Shown here piece by piece: positions 8,163 to 17,065 of a DNA stretch of 64,000 bases (position 1 is the first letter of the stretch; every line of letters starts with the position of its first letter). The DNA is from Pseudoflavonifractor sp. 524-17 (GTDB lineage Bacteria > Bacillota > Clostridia > Oscillospirales > Oscillospiraceae), in contig NZ_QWEK01000006.1 of assembly GCF_009935845.1 (NCBI RefSeq), positions 1 to 64,000 on the forward strand. The letters run 5' to 3'. Below the pieces are notes generated by a model that worked only from the letters and a program-made list of their open reading frames with translations, made no database searches and was not told the origin of the DNA. The position numbers and the translations under genes are program-made.

Positions 8163-9986
8163 TTACTTCCCGCCCTTCAAAGCCTTCATCCGATCCGCGT
8201 GATTCAAAATGCGCTTGCGCAGGCGCAGGCTCTCCGGTGTAACCTCCAGCAACTCGTCGTCGGCCAGAAATTCCAAACACTGCTCCAGGCTCATCTGACG
8301 GGGCGGCACCAGACGCAGGGCCTCGTCAGAGCCGGAGGCCCGGGTGTTGGTGAGCTGCTTCTTTTTGCAGACGTTGACGGCCATATCCTCCCCCTTGGGA
8401 GAAAAGCCAATCACCATGCCGCCATAGACCGGCACGCCGGCGCCGATAAAGAGGGTGCCCCGCTCCTGGGCATTGAAGAGACCGTAGGTGATGGACTCGC
8501 CGGTTTCAAAGGAGATCAGGCTGCCGGTGGAGCGGCGGGCGATGTCGCCCCTGTAGGGAGCATAGGAGTCAAAGACGGAGGCCATGATGCCCTCCCCCTT
8601 GGTGTCGGTCAAAAATTCGTTGCGGTAGCCGAACAGGCCCCGGGCGGGGACCAGAAATTCCAGCTTCATCCGATCCCCCACCGGGTTCATCTCCAACAGG
8701 TCGCCCTTGCGGGATCCGATCTTCTCAATTACCGCGCCCACGCAGTCAGAGGGCACGTCCACCACCAGGCACTCAATGGGTTCGCACTTTTTGCCGTCGA
8801 TCTCCTGGTAGAGCACCCGGGGGGGGGAGACCTGGAACTCATAACCCTCCCGGCGCATGGTCTCAATGAGGATGGACAGGCTCATCTCGCCCCGGCCGGC
8901 CACGCTGAAGGAGTCGGTGGAATCGGTGTCGCTGACCCGGAGAGACACGTCCCGCAGGGTCTCCTTCATCAGCCGCTCCCGAATCTGGCGGGAGGTGACG
9001 AATTTGCCCTCCCGCCCGGCGAAGGGGGAGTCGTTGACGGAGAAGGTCATCTCAATGGTGGGGGCGGAGATCTTGACGAACTCAATGGGTTCCACCGCGC
9101 CGGGGGCGCAGATGGTGTCGCCGATGGTCACGTCGCCAATGCCGCTCATGGCGATGATATTGCCGGCGGAAGCCTCCATCACCGGGGTGCGGCCCAACCC
9201 GTCGAACTGGTAGAGGGAGACCGCCTTGGCCTTCTTGGGAACGGCGTCGGGGGTATGGTAGTTGCACACAGCGATCTCCTGGTTCTGCTTGATCACCCCC
9301 CGCTCAATACGGCCCACGGCGATGCGGCCTACAAAGTCGTTGTAGTCAATGGAGGAGACCAGCATCTGGAAGGGAGCGCTGTCGTCGGCCTCCGGGGCGG
9401 GGATGTAGTCCAAAATGGTCTCAAAGAGGGGGGCCAGGTCGGTACCGGCCGCGTCGGGGGAGTAGGAGGCGGTGCCCTGCCGGCCGGAGCAGAACAGGGT
9501 GGGGGACTCAAACTGCTCATCCGTGGCGTTCAGGTCCAGCAGCAGCTCCAGCACCTCATCCATCACCGCGTGGATGCGCTGGTCCGGGCGGTCAATCTTG
9601 TTCACCACCACGATGACCTTGTGGCCCAGCTCCAGGGCTTTGGACAGGACAAAGCGGGTCTGGGGCATGGGGCCCTCTGCAGCGTCCACCAGCAGAATGA
9701 CGCCGTTGACCATCTTCAAAATACGCTCCACCTCGCCGCCGAAGTCGGCGTGGCCCGGGGTGTCCACAATATTAATCTTCACGTCCTTATAATAGACGGC
9801 GGTGTTTTTGGCCAGAATGGTGATGCCGCGCTCCCGCTCCAGATCGCCGGAGTCCATAACGCGGTCCACCGTGGCCTGATGTTCCCGGTAAATGCCGCCC
9901 TGTTTGAGCATCTCATCCACCAGCGTGGTCTTGCCATGGTCAACATGGGCGATAATGGCGACGTTTCTCAGCTTGGTATTCTGCAC
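8163..9986 (-). CDS. typA: Ribosome-associated GTPase TypA/BipA
   Basis: 607 residues of the translational GTPase family. G1 is AHVDHGKTT close to the N-terminus, followed by RERGITILAKNT (switch I), DTPGHADFGGEVERI (G3) and VVNKIDRPDQR (G4); domains II, III, V and the BipA-specific C-terminal domain follow. It binds the 70S ribosome and helps assembly or translation under stress. I use the GTG at 9986, because AGAGGTG lies six bases upstream and the product then begins MQNTKLRNVAIIAHVD; a GTG nine bases further upstream lacks a site. Single-gene unit with its own promoter. Confidence 0.95.
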   Translation of the reverse strand: MQNTKLRNVAIIAHVDHGKTTLVDEMLKQGGIYREHQATVDRVMDSGDLERERGITILAKNTAVYYKDVKINIVDTPGHADFGGEVERILKMVNGVILLVDAAEGPMPQTRFVLSKALELGHKVIVVVNKIDRPDQRIHAVMDEVLELLLDLNATDEQFESPTLFCSGRQGTASYSPDAAGTDLAPLFETILDYIPAPEADDSAPFQMLVSSIDYNDFVGRIAVGRIERGVIKQNQEIAVCNYHTPDAVPKKAKAVSLYQFDGLGRTPVMEASAGNIIAMSGIGDVTIGDTICAPGAVEPIEFVKISAPTIEMTFSVNDSPFAGREGKFVTSRQIRERLMKETLRDVSLRVSDTDSTDSFSVAGRGEMSLSILIETMRREGYEFQVSPPRVLYQEIDGKKCEPIECLVVDVPSDCVGAVIEKIGSRKGDLLEMNPVGDRMKLEFLVPARGLFGYRNEFLTDTKGEGIMASVFDSYAPYRGDIARRSTGSLISFETGESITYGLFNAQERGTLFIGAGVPVYGGMVIGFSPKGEDMAVNVCKKKQLTNTRASGSDEALRLVPPRQMSLEQCLEFLADDELLEVTPESLRLRKRILNHADRMKALKGGK

Positions 9987-10034
9987 GGTAAGCACCTCTT
10001 ATTTATCATTAAAGATAGATTTTTCTGACCCCAT

Positions 10035-10063
10035 ATTATAACCTGTCACATGTGGAAACGCAA
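10035..10063 (-). promoter_or_regulatory. Promoter of typA
   Basis: Minus strand TTGCGT, 17-base spacer, TATAAT, about 50 bases before the GTG start. Confidence 0.55.
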
Positions 10064-10084
10064 CTTAATTTCCTGAAAAATACC

Positions 10085-11338
10085 CTATTTCGGCTTTTTC
10101 CCCAATGGGGCGCTGGATGGCAAGGATTCTTTTGGCGATGGGGCGGGGGAGGCCCCTGCGGAGGCAATGGAAAGGGCGGAGCGCCCGTATTTATCCCGCA
10201 GCCGGTCCACGGTTTTTTCCAGCCGCTCCAGCCGGTCCCGCTGGGAGACATCGCCGGCAGAGAAGAGATCGAGCTGCTCCGCGGCCTGCTGTTCCGGGAG
10301 CAAATTTTGGGCGGTGACGGTGAGGGCGCGGAGGGGGGCGTTTTCCTGCCAAGCCGACTGGACCAGCTGAAAGGCGGCGCGGAGGATCTCGCGGGAGACA
10401 AAGGTGGGAGCGGCGAGGCGGGTCTGCCGGCAAATATCCCGGAAAGCGGGGTCGCGTATGGTCACTTGGACGGTGGTACACTTCATTCCCGCCCGGCGCA
10501 GGCCGGCGGCCACGCCGTCGGACAGCAGAGCCAGGCCGGAGTGAAGCTCCTCCCACCCCACCAGATTATGGGGAAAGGTGATGCCGTTGCCTACGGATTT
10601 GGGGGGCGGCATGTCCCGCAGGGGGATCACGGGACTGCGGTCCTCACCGGCGGCGTAGTCGTGGAGAAGCGCCCCCTGGCGGCCCAACAGGCGGACCAGG
10701 GCCTCTTTGTCAAAGCGGGCCAGATCCCCAATGGTGCGTACACCGCAGCGGGCCAGTGTCTGGGCGGCCGCCCGGCCCACAAAAATCAGATTTCCCACCG
10801 GCAGGGGCCAGAGCAGGCGGGCGAAATTTTCCCGGGAAATCACCGTGGTGGCGTCCGGCTTTTTGTAGTCGCTGCCCATTTTGGCAAAGACCTTGTTGAA
10901 GGATACCCCGGCGGAGAGGGTAAGGCCGGTCTCTCGGCGGACCACGGCCCGGATCTCATCCGCCACTCTCTTGGCGTCGCCGCCGAAGAGATGGAGGGAA
11001 CCCGTCATGTCCAGCCAGCTCTCGTCGATGCTGAAGGGCTCCACCAGATCGGTATACCGCTCGTAAATGGCGTTGACGGCCTGGGACCAGTGCGGATACT
11101 TCTCACGGTGGGCGGGCAGAAGGATCAGGTCGGGGCATTTTTTCCGGGCCTGCCAGATGGTCTCGGCGGTTTTGACCTGAAAGGTCTTGGCGGCCTCATT
11201 TTTGGCAAGAATAATGCCGTGGCGGCGCTCCGGATCGCCGCATACAGCTACAGGCCGCTGCCGCAGCTCAGGGTAGTCCAGCAGCTCCACAGAGGCATAA
11301 AAGCTATTCAGATCACAGTGCAGAATAACGCGGTCCAT
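10085..11338 (-). CDS. dinB: DNA polymerase IV (Y family)
   Basis: 417 residues. Palm motifs are ILHCDLNSFYASVE at the N-terminus and FSIDESWLDM, which supply the metal-binding acids; a helix-hairpin-helix region (LARCGVRTIGDLARFDKEAL) and the little-finger domain follow. Near the C-terminus QLDLF (about residues 355-359) is a canonical sliding-clamp binding motif. It carries out error-prone translesion synthesis in the cytosol. I choose the ATG at 11338 with GGGGAGGTG upstream; the frame is open upstream to 11461 but overlaps the promoter. The tail after residue 390 is Ser/Pro/Lys-rich and likely disordered. Confidence 0.92.
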   Translation of the reverse strand: MDRVILHCDLNSFYASVELLDYPELRQRPVAVCGDPERRHGIILAKNEAAKTFQVKTAETIWQARKKCPDLILLPAHREKYPHWSQAVNAIYERYTDLVEPFSIDESWLDMTGSLHLFGGDAKRVADEIRAVVRRETGLTLSAGVSFNKVFAKMGSDYKKPDATTVISRENFARLLWPLPVGNLIFVGRAAAQTLARCGVRTIGDLARFDKEALVRLLGRQGALLHDYAAGEDRSPVIPLRDMPPPKSVGNGITFPHNLVGWEELHSGLALLSDGVAAGLRRAGMKCTTVQVTIRDPAFRDICRQTRLAAPTFVSREILRAAFQLVQSAWQENAPLRALTVTAQNLLPEQQAAEQLDLFSAGDVSQRDRLERLEKTVDRLRDKYGRSALSIASAGASPAPSPKESLPSSAPLGKKPK

Positions 11339-11372
11339 AAAGGGCACCTCCCCAGGTCTGGGTTGTGTTTCT

Positions 11373-11401
11373 ATTATAGAGTTTAGCGGGAAAGAAGTCA
11401 A
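11373..11401 (-). promoter_or_regulatory. Promoter of dinB
   Basis: Minus strand TTGACT, 17-base spacer, TATAAT, about 35 bases before the ATG. No LexA box (GAAC-N4-GTTC type) was obvious next to it. Confidence 0.7.
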
Positions 11402-11467
11402 ACATACGTTCCCAACCGGACGAAAAAGCGCCTGCACTTTTTCATTATGTTTATTCACCACGCTAAC

Positions 11468-11499
11468 GATCCTGTATTTCCTGTTGGGGATACAGGATC
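11468..11499. other. Perfect 10-bp inverted repeat between dinB and cbiD
   Basis: GATCCTGTAT and ATACAGGATC flank a 12-base loop. The same CCTGTAT heptamer recurs at 11639-11645, just after the cbi promoter. It may be a regulator site or a simple stem-loop; no T run follows on either strand. The remainder of the 367-base gap 11339-11705 contains the two promoters and a leader hairpin (TGTCTGA/TCAGACA) but no cobalamin riboswitch that I can recognise. Confidence 0.4.
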
Positions 11500-11599
11500 T
11501 GAATTGAGCAGGCTACAGATCCCATAGACAGCGCGGCCGCTGGGCACGCTGCTTTCCGCTGTTTCAATACCGCTGCCCTGGCGGAAAAAGGGGGAATTC

Positions 11600-11628
11600 T
11601 TTACTTTCAAAAAAAAGGTTGCTATAAT
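11600..11628 (+). promoter_or_regulatory. Promoter of the cbi-hem operon
   Basis: TTTACT, 17-base spacer, perfect TATAAT, about 75 bases upstream of cbiD. The spacer carries an eight-A tract. Confidence 0.65.
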
Positions 11629-11705
11629 AGAACCCAATCCTGTATCCGCCGGGAGCCCTTGTCTGAGGGGGCCGGCCGGATGAGTTCAGACAGCGGAGGG
11701 CGCTT

Positions 11706-12875
11706 ATGGTCAGGCTGGAGCACTATATCCCGGTAGGCCGGGCGCGGCTGCGGTGCGGCTATACCACCGGAACCTGCGCGGCTGCGGCGGCCCGGGCTGC
11801 GGCGGAGGCGCTGCTCACCGGCCTGCGGCCGGCCTGCGTACAGGTGAACACGCCTGAAGGCATTGCGGTGCAGACCCAGCCGGTGGAGTGGTCCGCGGGG
11901 CCGGGCTGGGTCCGGTGCGCGGTGGAGAAGGACGGGGGAGACGACCCGGATGTCACCAGCGGAATCAAGATCTTCGCCCAAGTCTCCCGCCGTCCGGGGG
12001 AGCGCTGCGCGGTAGACGGCGGCGAGGGGGTGGGCCGGGTGACGCTGCCCGGCCTGGACCAGCCCGTGGGGGCCGCGGCCATCAATTCTGTCCCCCGCCG
12101 GATGATTCTCCAACAACTGGAGCAGGCCCGCCAGGCGGCGGGAGAGACTGACGGCCTGCGGGCGGTGATCTCCGTCCCCAGCGGGGAGGCGCTGGCCCAA
12201 AAGACCTTTAATCCCCGGCTGGGCATTGAAGGGGGAATCTCCATTCTGGGCACCAGCGGCATTGTCCGGCCTATGAGCGAGGCGGCGTTGGTAGACTCCA
12301 TCCGGCTGGAGCTGGACCTGCTCCGCGCCCAGGGTGTGCGGCGCCTGCTGGCGGTGCCGGGGAACTATGGGGCGGACTACGCAAAAGACCATCTGGGCCT
12401 GAGAAGCCGCCCCGCCGTCTGGGGCAACTATCTGGGGGAGAGCATTGACTACGCTGCGGGGCTGGGGTTTGAGAGTGTTCTGCTGGTGGGACACCTGGGC
12501 AAACTGGTGAAGACAGCGGCGGGGATTTTTAACACCCATTCCGCCGTGGCAGACGGCCGGCGGGAGGTGTTGGCCGCCCACACCGCCCTGGCGGGGGGGG
12601 ATCGGGCCCTGGTAAACGGGGTGTATGCCGCCGCCACGACCGATGGGGCCCTGGCTGTGCTGGAATCGGCGGGTTTGCTCAAGCCGGTGATGGCCTCAAT
12701 CACCCGGGCTGTGGAGGAGGCGCTGTCCCGCCGGGCGGGGGCAGGGATGGAGATACAGGTGGTGATTTTCTCCCACCGCTTCGGACTGCTGGGCAGGACC
12801 TCCGGAGCGGATGACCTGCTCAAGCGCCACCAGAGGGACAAAAATGAAGCAACAGGGGGTTCCGGAGGCCTGTGA
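11706..12875 (+). CDS. cbiD: Cobalt-precorrin-5B C1-methyltransferase CbiD
   Basis: 389 residues. The CbiD signature LRCGYTTGTCAAAAARAA near residues 15-32 is clear, as are the VNTPEG and SVPSGEALAQKTFNPRLGIEGG segments. The enzyme methylates C-1 of cobalt-precorrin-5B in the anaerobic cobalamin pathway. First gene of an eight-gene operon; GGAGGGCGCTT precedes the ATG and the stop overlaps cbiB. Length is usual for the family. The other corrin-ring genes (cbiC, E/T, F, G, H, J, K, A, P) are not in the window. Confidence 0.93.
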   Translation: MVRLEHYIPVGRARLRCGYTTGTCAAAAARAAAEALLTGLRPACVQVNTPEGIAVQTQPVEWSAGPGWVRCAVEKDGGDDPDVTSGIKIFAQVSRRPGERCAVDGGEGVGRVTLPGLDQPVGAAAINSVPRRMILQQLEQARQAAGETDGLRAVISVPSGEALAQKTFNPRLGIEGGISILGTSGIVRPMSEAALVDSIRLELDLLRAQGVRRLLAVPGNYGADYAKDHLGLRSRPAVWGNYLGESIDYAAGLGFESVLLVGHLGKLVKTAAGIFNTHSAVADGRREVLAAHTALAGGDRALVNGVYAAATTDGALAVLESAGLLKPVMASITRAVEEALSRRAGAGMEIQVVIFSHRFGLLGRTSGADDLLKRHQRDKNEATGGSGGL

Positions 12876-13861
12876 TGATACGAACCTTTTATACGCAAAA
12901 TCTGTTGGCGCTGCTGGCGGGCTTCTGTCTGGACCTGCTGCTGGGGGACCCCCACTGGGCGCCCCACCCGGTCCGGGCTATGGGCGGCCTCATCGCCCTG
13001 CTGGAGCCCGCCCTGCGCCGTCTCTTCCCCAAAACGCCGGGCGGGGCGCGCATGGCGGGCAGGGCACTGGTATTGCTGGTGCTCGGCCTGTCCGTGGGGA
13101 CGGCGGCGCTGATTCTGTATCTGTGCGCCCTGCTCCACTGCCGGCTGGCCTTTGGGGCCAGGGTGCTGCTGTGCTATCAGCTGCTGGCGGTGAAATCCCT
13201 CCGGGCGGAGAGCATGGCGGTGTACTGGGCGCTGGCCCGGGGGGATCTGGACGCCGCCCGGAAGGCGGTATCTATGATTGTGGGCCGGGATACCGATGGG
13301 CTGGACCAGGCCGGGGTGGCCAAAGCGGCGGTGGAGACCGTGGCGGAAAACACCGCTGACGGAGTAGTGGCGCCGCTGCTGGCGCTGGCTCTGGCGGGGC
13401 CCCTGGGGGGCGTAGCTTACAAGGCCGTGAATACAATGGACTCTATGGTGGGGTACCGGAACGAGAGGTACTTAGAGTTCGGCCGGTGCGCCGCCCGGCT
13501 GGACGATGTGTGTAATTTCATTCCCGCCCGGCTGGCGGGAGGGCTGTTCTGCCTGTCCGCCGTGCTGACGGGTTTTAATGGGAAGAATGCCCTGCGCATC
13601 TTCTGCCGGGACCGGAAAAAGCACCCGTCTCCCAATTCCGCCCATACGGAAGCGGCCTGTGCCGGGGCGCTTGGCGTTCAGCTGGCCGGGCCAAGCCGTT
13701 ACGGCGGACGGTGGGTGAATAAACCCGCGCTGGGGGACCCGATCCACCTGGTGGAGCCGGCGGACATTGTGCGGGCCAACCGGCTGATGTACGGCACGGC
13801 CTTTTTATCGCTGGCGCTCTTTTGCGGTGCGCCGCTGCTGGCGCTGCTGTGGCCGGCGTGA
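12875..13861 (+). CDS. cbiB: Adenosylcobinamide-phosphate synthase CbiB
   Basis: 328 residues, integral membrane protein with about four to five membrane segments. LDLLLGDPHWAPHPVRAMG near the start and AENTADGVVAPL and NTMDSMVGYRNERY in the middle are family hallmarks. It attaches (R)-1-amino-2-propanol phosphate to the corrin ring. I use the ATG at 12875 (GGAGG six bases upstream) rather than the GTG three bases earlier; it shares the A of the cbiD stop. Its place between cbiD and cbiL confirms a cobalamin role. Confidence 0.93.
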   Translation: MIRTFYTQNLLALLAGFCLDLLLGDPHWAPHPVRAMGGLIALLEPALRRLFPKTPGGARMAGRALVLLVLGLSVGTAALILYLCALLHCRLAFGARVLLCYQLLAVKSLRAESMAVYWALARGDLDAARKAVSMIVGRDTDGLDQAGVAKAAVETVAENTADGVVAPLLALALAGPLGGVAYKAVNTMDSMVGYRNERYLEFGRCAARLDDVCNFIPARLAGGLFCLSAVLTGFNGKNALRIFCRDRKKHPSPNSAHTEAACAGALGVQLAGPSRYGGRWVNKPALGDPIHLVEPADIVRANRLMYGTAFLSLALFCGAPLLALLWPA

Positions 13862-13880
13862 TTTTTGGGAGGAAGCGAAT

Positions 13881-14567
13881 ATGGGACAGGGAATACTGTA
13901 TGGCGTGGGCGTGGGGCCGGGCGATCCGGAACTGTTGACGCTGAAAGCGGCCCGGATTCTGCGGGAGGCGGATGTGGTGGCGGTGCCGGACAAGGGGAGC
14001 GGGAAGAAGACCGCCCTTGAAATTGTCGCGGCCCATGTGGAGGGAAAGCAGCTGGTGTACTGCGATACTCCCATGACCCGGGATGCCGCCCGGCTGGAGG
14101 ACAGCTACCGCCGGGGGGCGGACCGGCTGTGCGCACTGCTGGACAAGGGAAAAACCGTGGCGTTTATCACCTTGGGGGATCCGGCAATCTACTCAACCTA
14201 TATCTATCTTCATCGAAAGGTAACGCAGCGGGGATACCGGGCGGAGCTGGTGCCTGGGGTGCCCTCCTTCTGCGCGGCGGCGGCCCGGCTGGGGGTGAGC
14301 CTGTGCCAAGGGGATGAGCGGCTGCTGATTGTGCCGGCCAGCCATTGCGTGGAGGACTGTCTGGACTTCCCCGCCAATCAGGTCTACATGAAGGCGGGGC
14401 GGAATGTGGGCGCGCTTCGGGATGCCCTGGCCGCGCGCGGCCGGCTGGAGAAGGCGGCAGCGGTGTGCAACTGCGGCATGGAGGGGGAGAAGATCTGTCC
14501 CGCCCTGGCGGATATGAGAGAGGAGGACTATTTCTCCGTGGTGCTGGTAAGGGGGAGACAGCAGTGA
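13881..14567 (+). CDS. cbiL: Cobalt-precorrin-2 C20-methyltransferase CbiL
   Basis: 228 residues of the tetrapyrrole SAM-methylase fold. The N-terminal GVGVGPGDPELLTLKA loop binds SAM, and LGDPAIYSTYIYL and VPGVPSFCAAAARLG are the conserved second and third motifs of the CbiL/CobI subgroup. It adds the C-20 methyl group to (cobalt-)precorrin-2, the branch point away from siroheme. Starts at the ATG 13881 with GGGAGGAAGCGA upstream. Its end overlaps the hemA-type gene by four bases. Confidence 0.9.
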   Translation: MGQGILYGVGVGPGDPELLTLKAARILREADVVAVPDKGSGKKTALEIVAAHVEGKQLVYCDTPMTRDAARLEDSYRRGADRLCALLDKGKTVAFITLGDPAIYSTYIYLHRKVTQRGYRAELVPGVPSFCAAAARLGVSLCQGDERLLIVPASHCVEDCLDFPANQVYMKAGRNVGALRDALAARGRLEKAAAVCNCGMEGEKICPALADMREEDYFSVVLVRGRQQ

Positions 14568-16207
14568 ATCTGGCGATGTCCAGCCTGGACTACAGCACGG
14601 CCCCTGTGGAACTGCGCCAAGGCCTGTCCTTTTCCGGCGGAGCGGCCCGGGAGGCGATGGGGGAGATCCGCCGGAGGTATCCCGATGTGAGAGAGTGCGT
14701 TCTCTTGTCCACCTGCAACCGGACGGAGCTGTATCTGTCGCTGGCGGAGGGGAGCGATCTGGATCCGAGGGCGGTTTTATGCGGCTTGGGCGGTCCGGCG
14801 GGAGAGCGCCTGGCGCGCCTGACAACGGCTGCGCGGGATCTGGCGGCGGCCCGGCACTTGGCAGAGGTGGCGGCGGGTTTGCACTCCCAGATCTTTGGGG
14901 AGGACCAGATTATCGCCCAGGTAAAGGCGGCCTTATCAGCAGCCCGGGAGGCGGGCTGCGCCGGAGCGGTGCTGGAGAAGCTGTTCTCCACCGGAATCGC
15001 GGCGGGGAAGGCTCTGCGGACCCGGGTGCGGATGACCGGGGTGCCCCGCTCTTCGGCGGAGCAGGCGGTGGCCCGTCTGACCCAGGCAATGGGTCCCCTG
15101 GCAGGGAAAAAGGTCCTGGTCATTGGAAATGGGGAAATGGGCCGGCTGTCCGCCCGGCTGCTGCGGCAGGCGGGGTGCGCCGTGACGGTCACGCTGCGGA
15201 CCTATCGCCATGGGGAGACCCTGGTGCCTGCCGGGTGCGGGGTGGTCCCCTACGAGGGGCGCTATGGGGCCATGGAGGGGACGGACATTCTGGTCTCCGC
15301 CACGGCCAGCCCCCACTGCACCGTCCGGCGGCGGGAATTTGAGGCGTTGACCCATCCCCCCCGCTGGCTGGTGGATTTGGCGGTGCCCAGAGATATCGAC
15401 GGCAGCCTGGGAAAAATGCCTGGGATGACCCTGTGGGACATTGACGCCCTGGGAACCGGGGCGCGCCCCGCCCTGCCGGAGGAGGGGGAGGCCATTTTGG
15501 ACCGGGCGGTGGAGGAGCTGCGGCAGTGGGCCAGCTGCCGGGAGGGCCTGTCCGCCGCGGCGGAGCTGAAGCGGGCGGTGGCCGAGCGGGTGCGGGCCCG
15601 CGGGCCGCTGTCCCCGGAGGAGAGCGCCGGGCTGGCGGTGGACCTGCTCACCCGCAATCTGAAAGGACATTTCTCTGCGGAAGATTTGGAGGAATGCGCG
15701 GAGAAAATACGGGCCCGTACCCGCTGCCGGGCTGTCAAGGCGGCGCAGACGGGGCCCAACGGATTCTATTTCCCCCTCTTTGTCAATCTGCGGGGGGCCA
15801 GGGCGGTTATTGTGGGCGGAGGGCCGGTTGCGGCCCGCCGCGCTGCCGTTCTGGCCCGGTTCGGCGCCCAGGTAACGGTGGTTGCCCCCTGCCTGACGGG
15901 GGAATTTGGTGAAATCAACCACATTCCCCGGCCCTACCGGCCCGGCGACCTGGCGGGCGCGGCGGTAGTGGTGGCCGCCACCGGGGACCGGCAGGTAAAC
16001 CGCCAAGTGGGGGAGGAGGCCCGGCGGGCGCGTCTCCCCGTCAGCGTGGCGGACCGGCGGGAGGAGTGTACGTTTTATTTTCCCGCGATCTGTGAGGGAA
16101 ACCAGGTGGTGGCAGGGGTGGTCTCCCGGGGAGACAGCCATAAGGACGCCGCTCGGGCGGCGGCGGCCATCCGCCAGGCGCTTGAGACATGGGAGGGATT
16201 GGAGTGA
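14564..16207 (+). CDS. hemA: Glutamyl-tRNA reductase fused to precorrin-2 dehydrogenase
   Basis: 547 residues with two enzymes. Residues 1 to about 395 are glutamyl-tRNA reductase: SLDYSTAPVELRQ, the catalytic cysteine in STCNRTELY, GLHSQIFGEDQIIAQVK and the NADPH domain with VLVIGNGEMGRLSARLL. From about residue 400 a CysG-N/Met8-type domain follows (NLRGARAVIVGGGPVAARRA; CTFYFPAICEGN) that oxidises precorrin-2 to sirohydrochlorin. Thus the first and a late step of siroheme synthesis are in one chain. The GTG at 14564 is chosen because GGGGGAGA lies just upstream and the product begins MNLAMSSLDYSTAPVE as in known HemA proteins. The C-terminal unit is shorter than CysG and lacks a methylase; that activity is supplied by the cobA-hemD gene downstream. 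Confidence 0.92.
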   Translation: MNLAMSSLDYSTAPVELRQGLSFSGGAAREAMGEIRRRYPDVRECVLLSTCNRTELYLSLAEGSDLDPRAVLCGLGGPAGERLARLTTAARDLAAARHLAEVAAGLHSQIFGEDQIIAQVKAALSAAREAGCAGAVLEKLFSTGIAAGKALRTRVRMTGVPRSSAEQAVARLTQAMGPLAGKKVLVIGNGEMGRLSARLLRQAGCAVTVTLRTYRHGETLVPAGCGVVPYEGRYGAMEGTDILVSATASPHCTVRRREFEALTHPPRWLVDLAVPRDIDGSLGKMPGMTLWDIDALGTGARPALPEEGEAILDRAVEELRQWASCREGLSAAAELKRAVAERVRARGPLSPEESAGLAVDLLTRNLKGHFSAEDLEECAEKIRARTRCRAVKAAQTGPNGFYFPLFVNLRGARAVIVGGGPVAARRAAVLARFGAQVTVVAPCLTGEFGEINHIPRPYRPGDLAGAAVVVAATGDRQVNRQVGEEARRARLPVSVADRREECTFYFPAICEGNQVVAGVVSRGDSHKDAARAAAAIRQALETWEGLE

Positions 16208-17064
16208 AGCTGCGCGTCGGAAGCCGGGAGAGCAGGCTGGCGGTGGTCCAGACCGAGCTGGTCATGGCGGCCATCCGGGCCGCCGCCCCGGATATCGAAC
16301 TGGAGCTGGTGACCATGAAGACCACTGGCGACCGGATTTTGGACCGCACCTTGGATCAGATAGGGGGGAAGGGGCTCTTTGTCAGGGAGCTGGACGCCGC
16401 CCTGCTGGAGGGGCGGGTGGATCTGACGGTGCACAGCCTGAAGGACCTGCCGGCGGAGCCGCACCCGGATCTGCCCATTGGGGCTTTTTTGCCCCGGGGG
16501 GATCCTAGGGACGCCCTGGTGCTGCCCCGGGGGGCGGAGGAGCCGGACTTCACCCGGCCCATCGGCTGCGCCAGCCGCCGCCGGAGGCTCCAGCTGGAGC
16601 GGCGCTTCCACGGTGTAACGGTGGAGCCGGTGCGGGGGAACGTGCTCACCCGGCTGGAGAAGCTGGACCGGGGGGAATTCGGCGCTTTGGTGCTGGCCGC
16701 CGCCGGGCTGGAGCGGCTGGGCCTGTCGGGACGAATCTACCGGTATTTTTCTCCGGAGGAAATGCTCCCCGCCGCCGGACAGGGAATTTTGGCGGTGCAG
16801 ACCCGGACTGGGGCGGACTGGCCCTGGCTGGCGGAGATAAACGACAAAGAGACCGCCGCCTGCGCCCAGGGAGAGCGGGCCTTCACCCGGGCTCTGGGCG
16901 GGGGCTGCTCCTCCCCCGTGGCGGCGTTTGGAGTCATTGAGGACGGCCTGCTCTCCCTCACCGGCATGGACGAGAACGGCGTGCGGGAGACCCTCCGCGG
17001 CCCGGCAGAGGAGGCGGAGGCGCTGGGGCTGGCTCTGGCGCGCAGACGGAAGGAGGCGCGGTGA
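16204..17064 (+). CDS. hemC: Porphobilinogen deaminase
   Basis: 286 residues. KLRVGSRESRLAVVQTELV at the start, DQIGGKGLFVRELDAALLEG, HSLKDLPAE and ERAFTRALGGGCSSPVAA with the cofactor-binding cysteine are all typical. It polymerises four porphobilinogens into hydroxymethylbilane. I start at the GTG 16204, which overlaps the hemA-fusion stop and has GGGAGGG six bases upstream; the ATG at 16189 would add five residues unlike the family. Slightly short compared with the usual 300-310 residues, at the C-terminus. Confidence 0.94.
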   Translation: MKLRVGSRESRLAVVQTELVMAAIRAAAPDIELELVTMKTTGDRILDRTLDQIGGKGLFVRELDAALLEGRVDLTVHSLKDLPAEPHPDLPIGAFLPRGDPRDALVLPRGAEEPDFTRPIGCASRRRRLQLERRFHGVTVEPVRGNVLTRLEKLDRGEFGALVLAAAGLERLGLSGRIYRYFSPEEMLPAAGQGILAVQTRTGADWPWLAEINDKETAACAQGERAFTRALGGGCSSPVAAFGVIEDGLLSLTGMDENGVRETLRGPAEEAEALGLALARRRKEAR

Positions 17065-17065
17065 T

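Noticed and set aside
8031-10028. A 665-codon open frame on the plus strand
   Set aside because: It is the antisense shadow of typA; the minus strand has all GTPase motifs.
11634-11705. Cobalamin riboswitch before cbiD
   Set aside because: The leader is only about 70 bases and lacks the B12-box; only simple hairpins are present.
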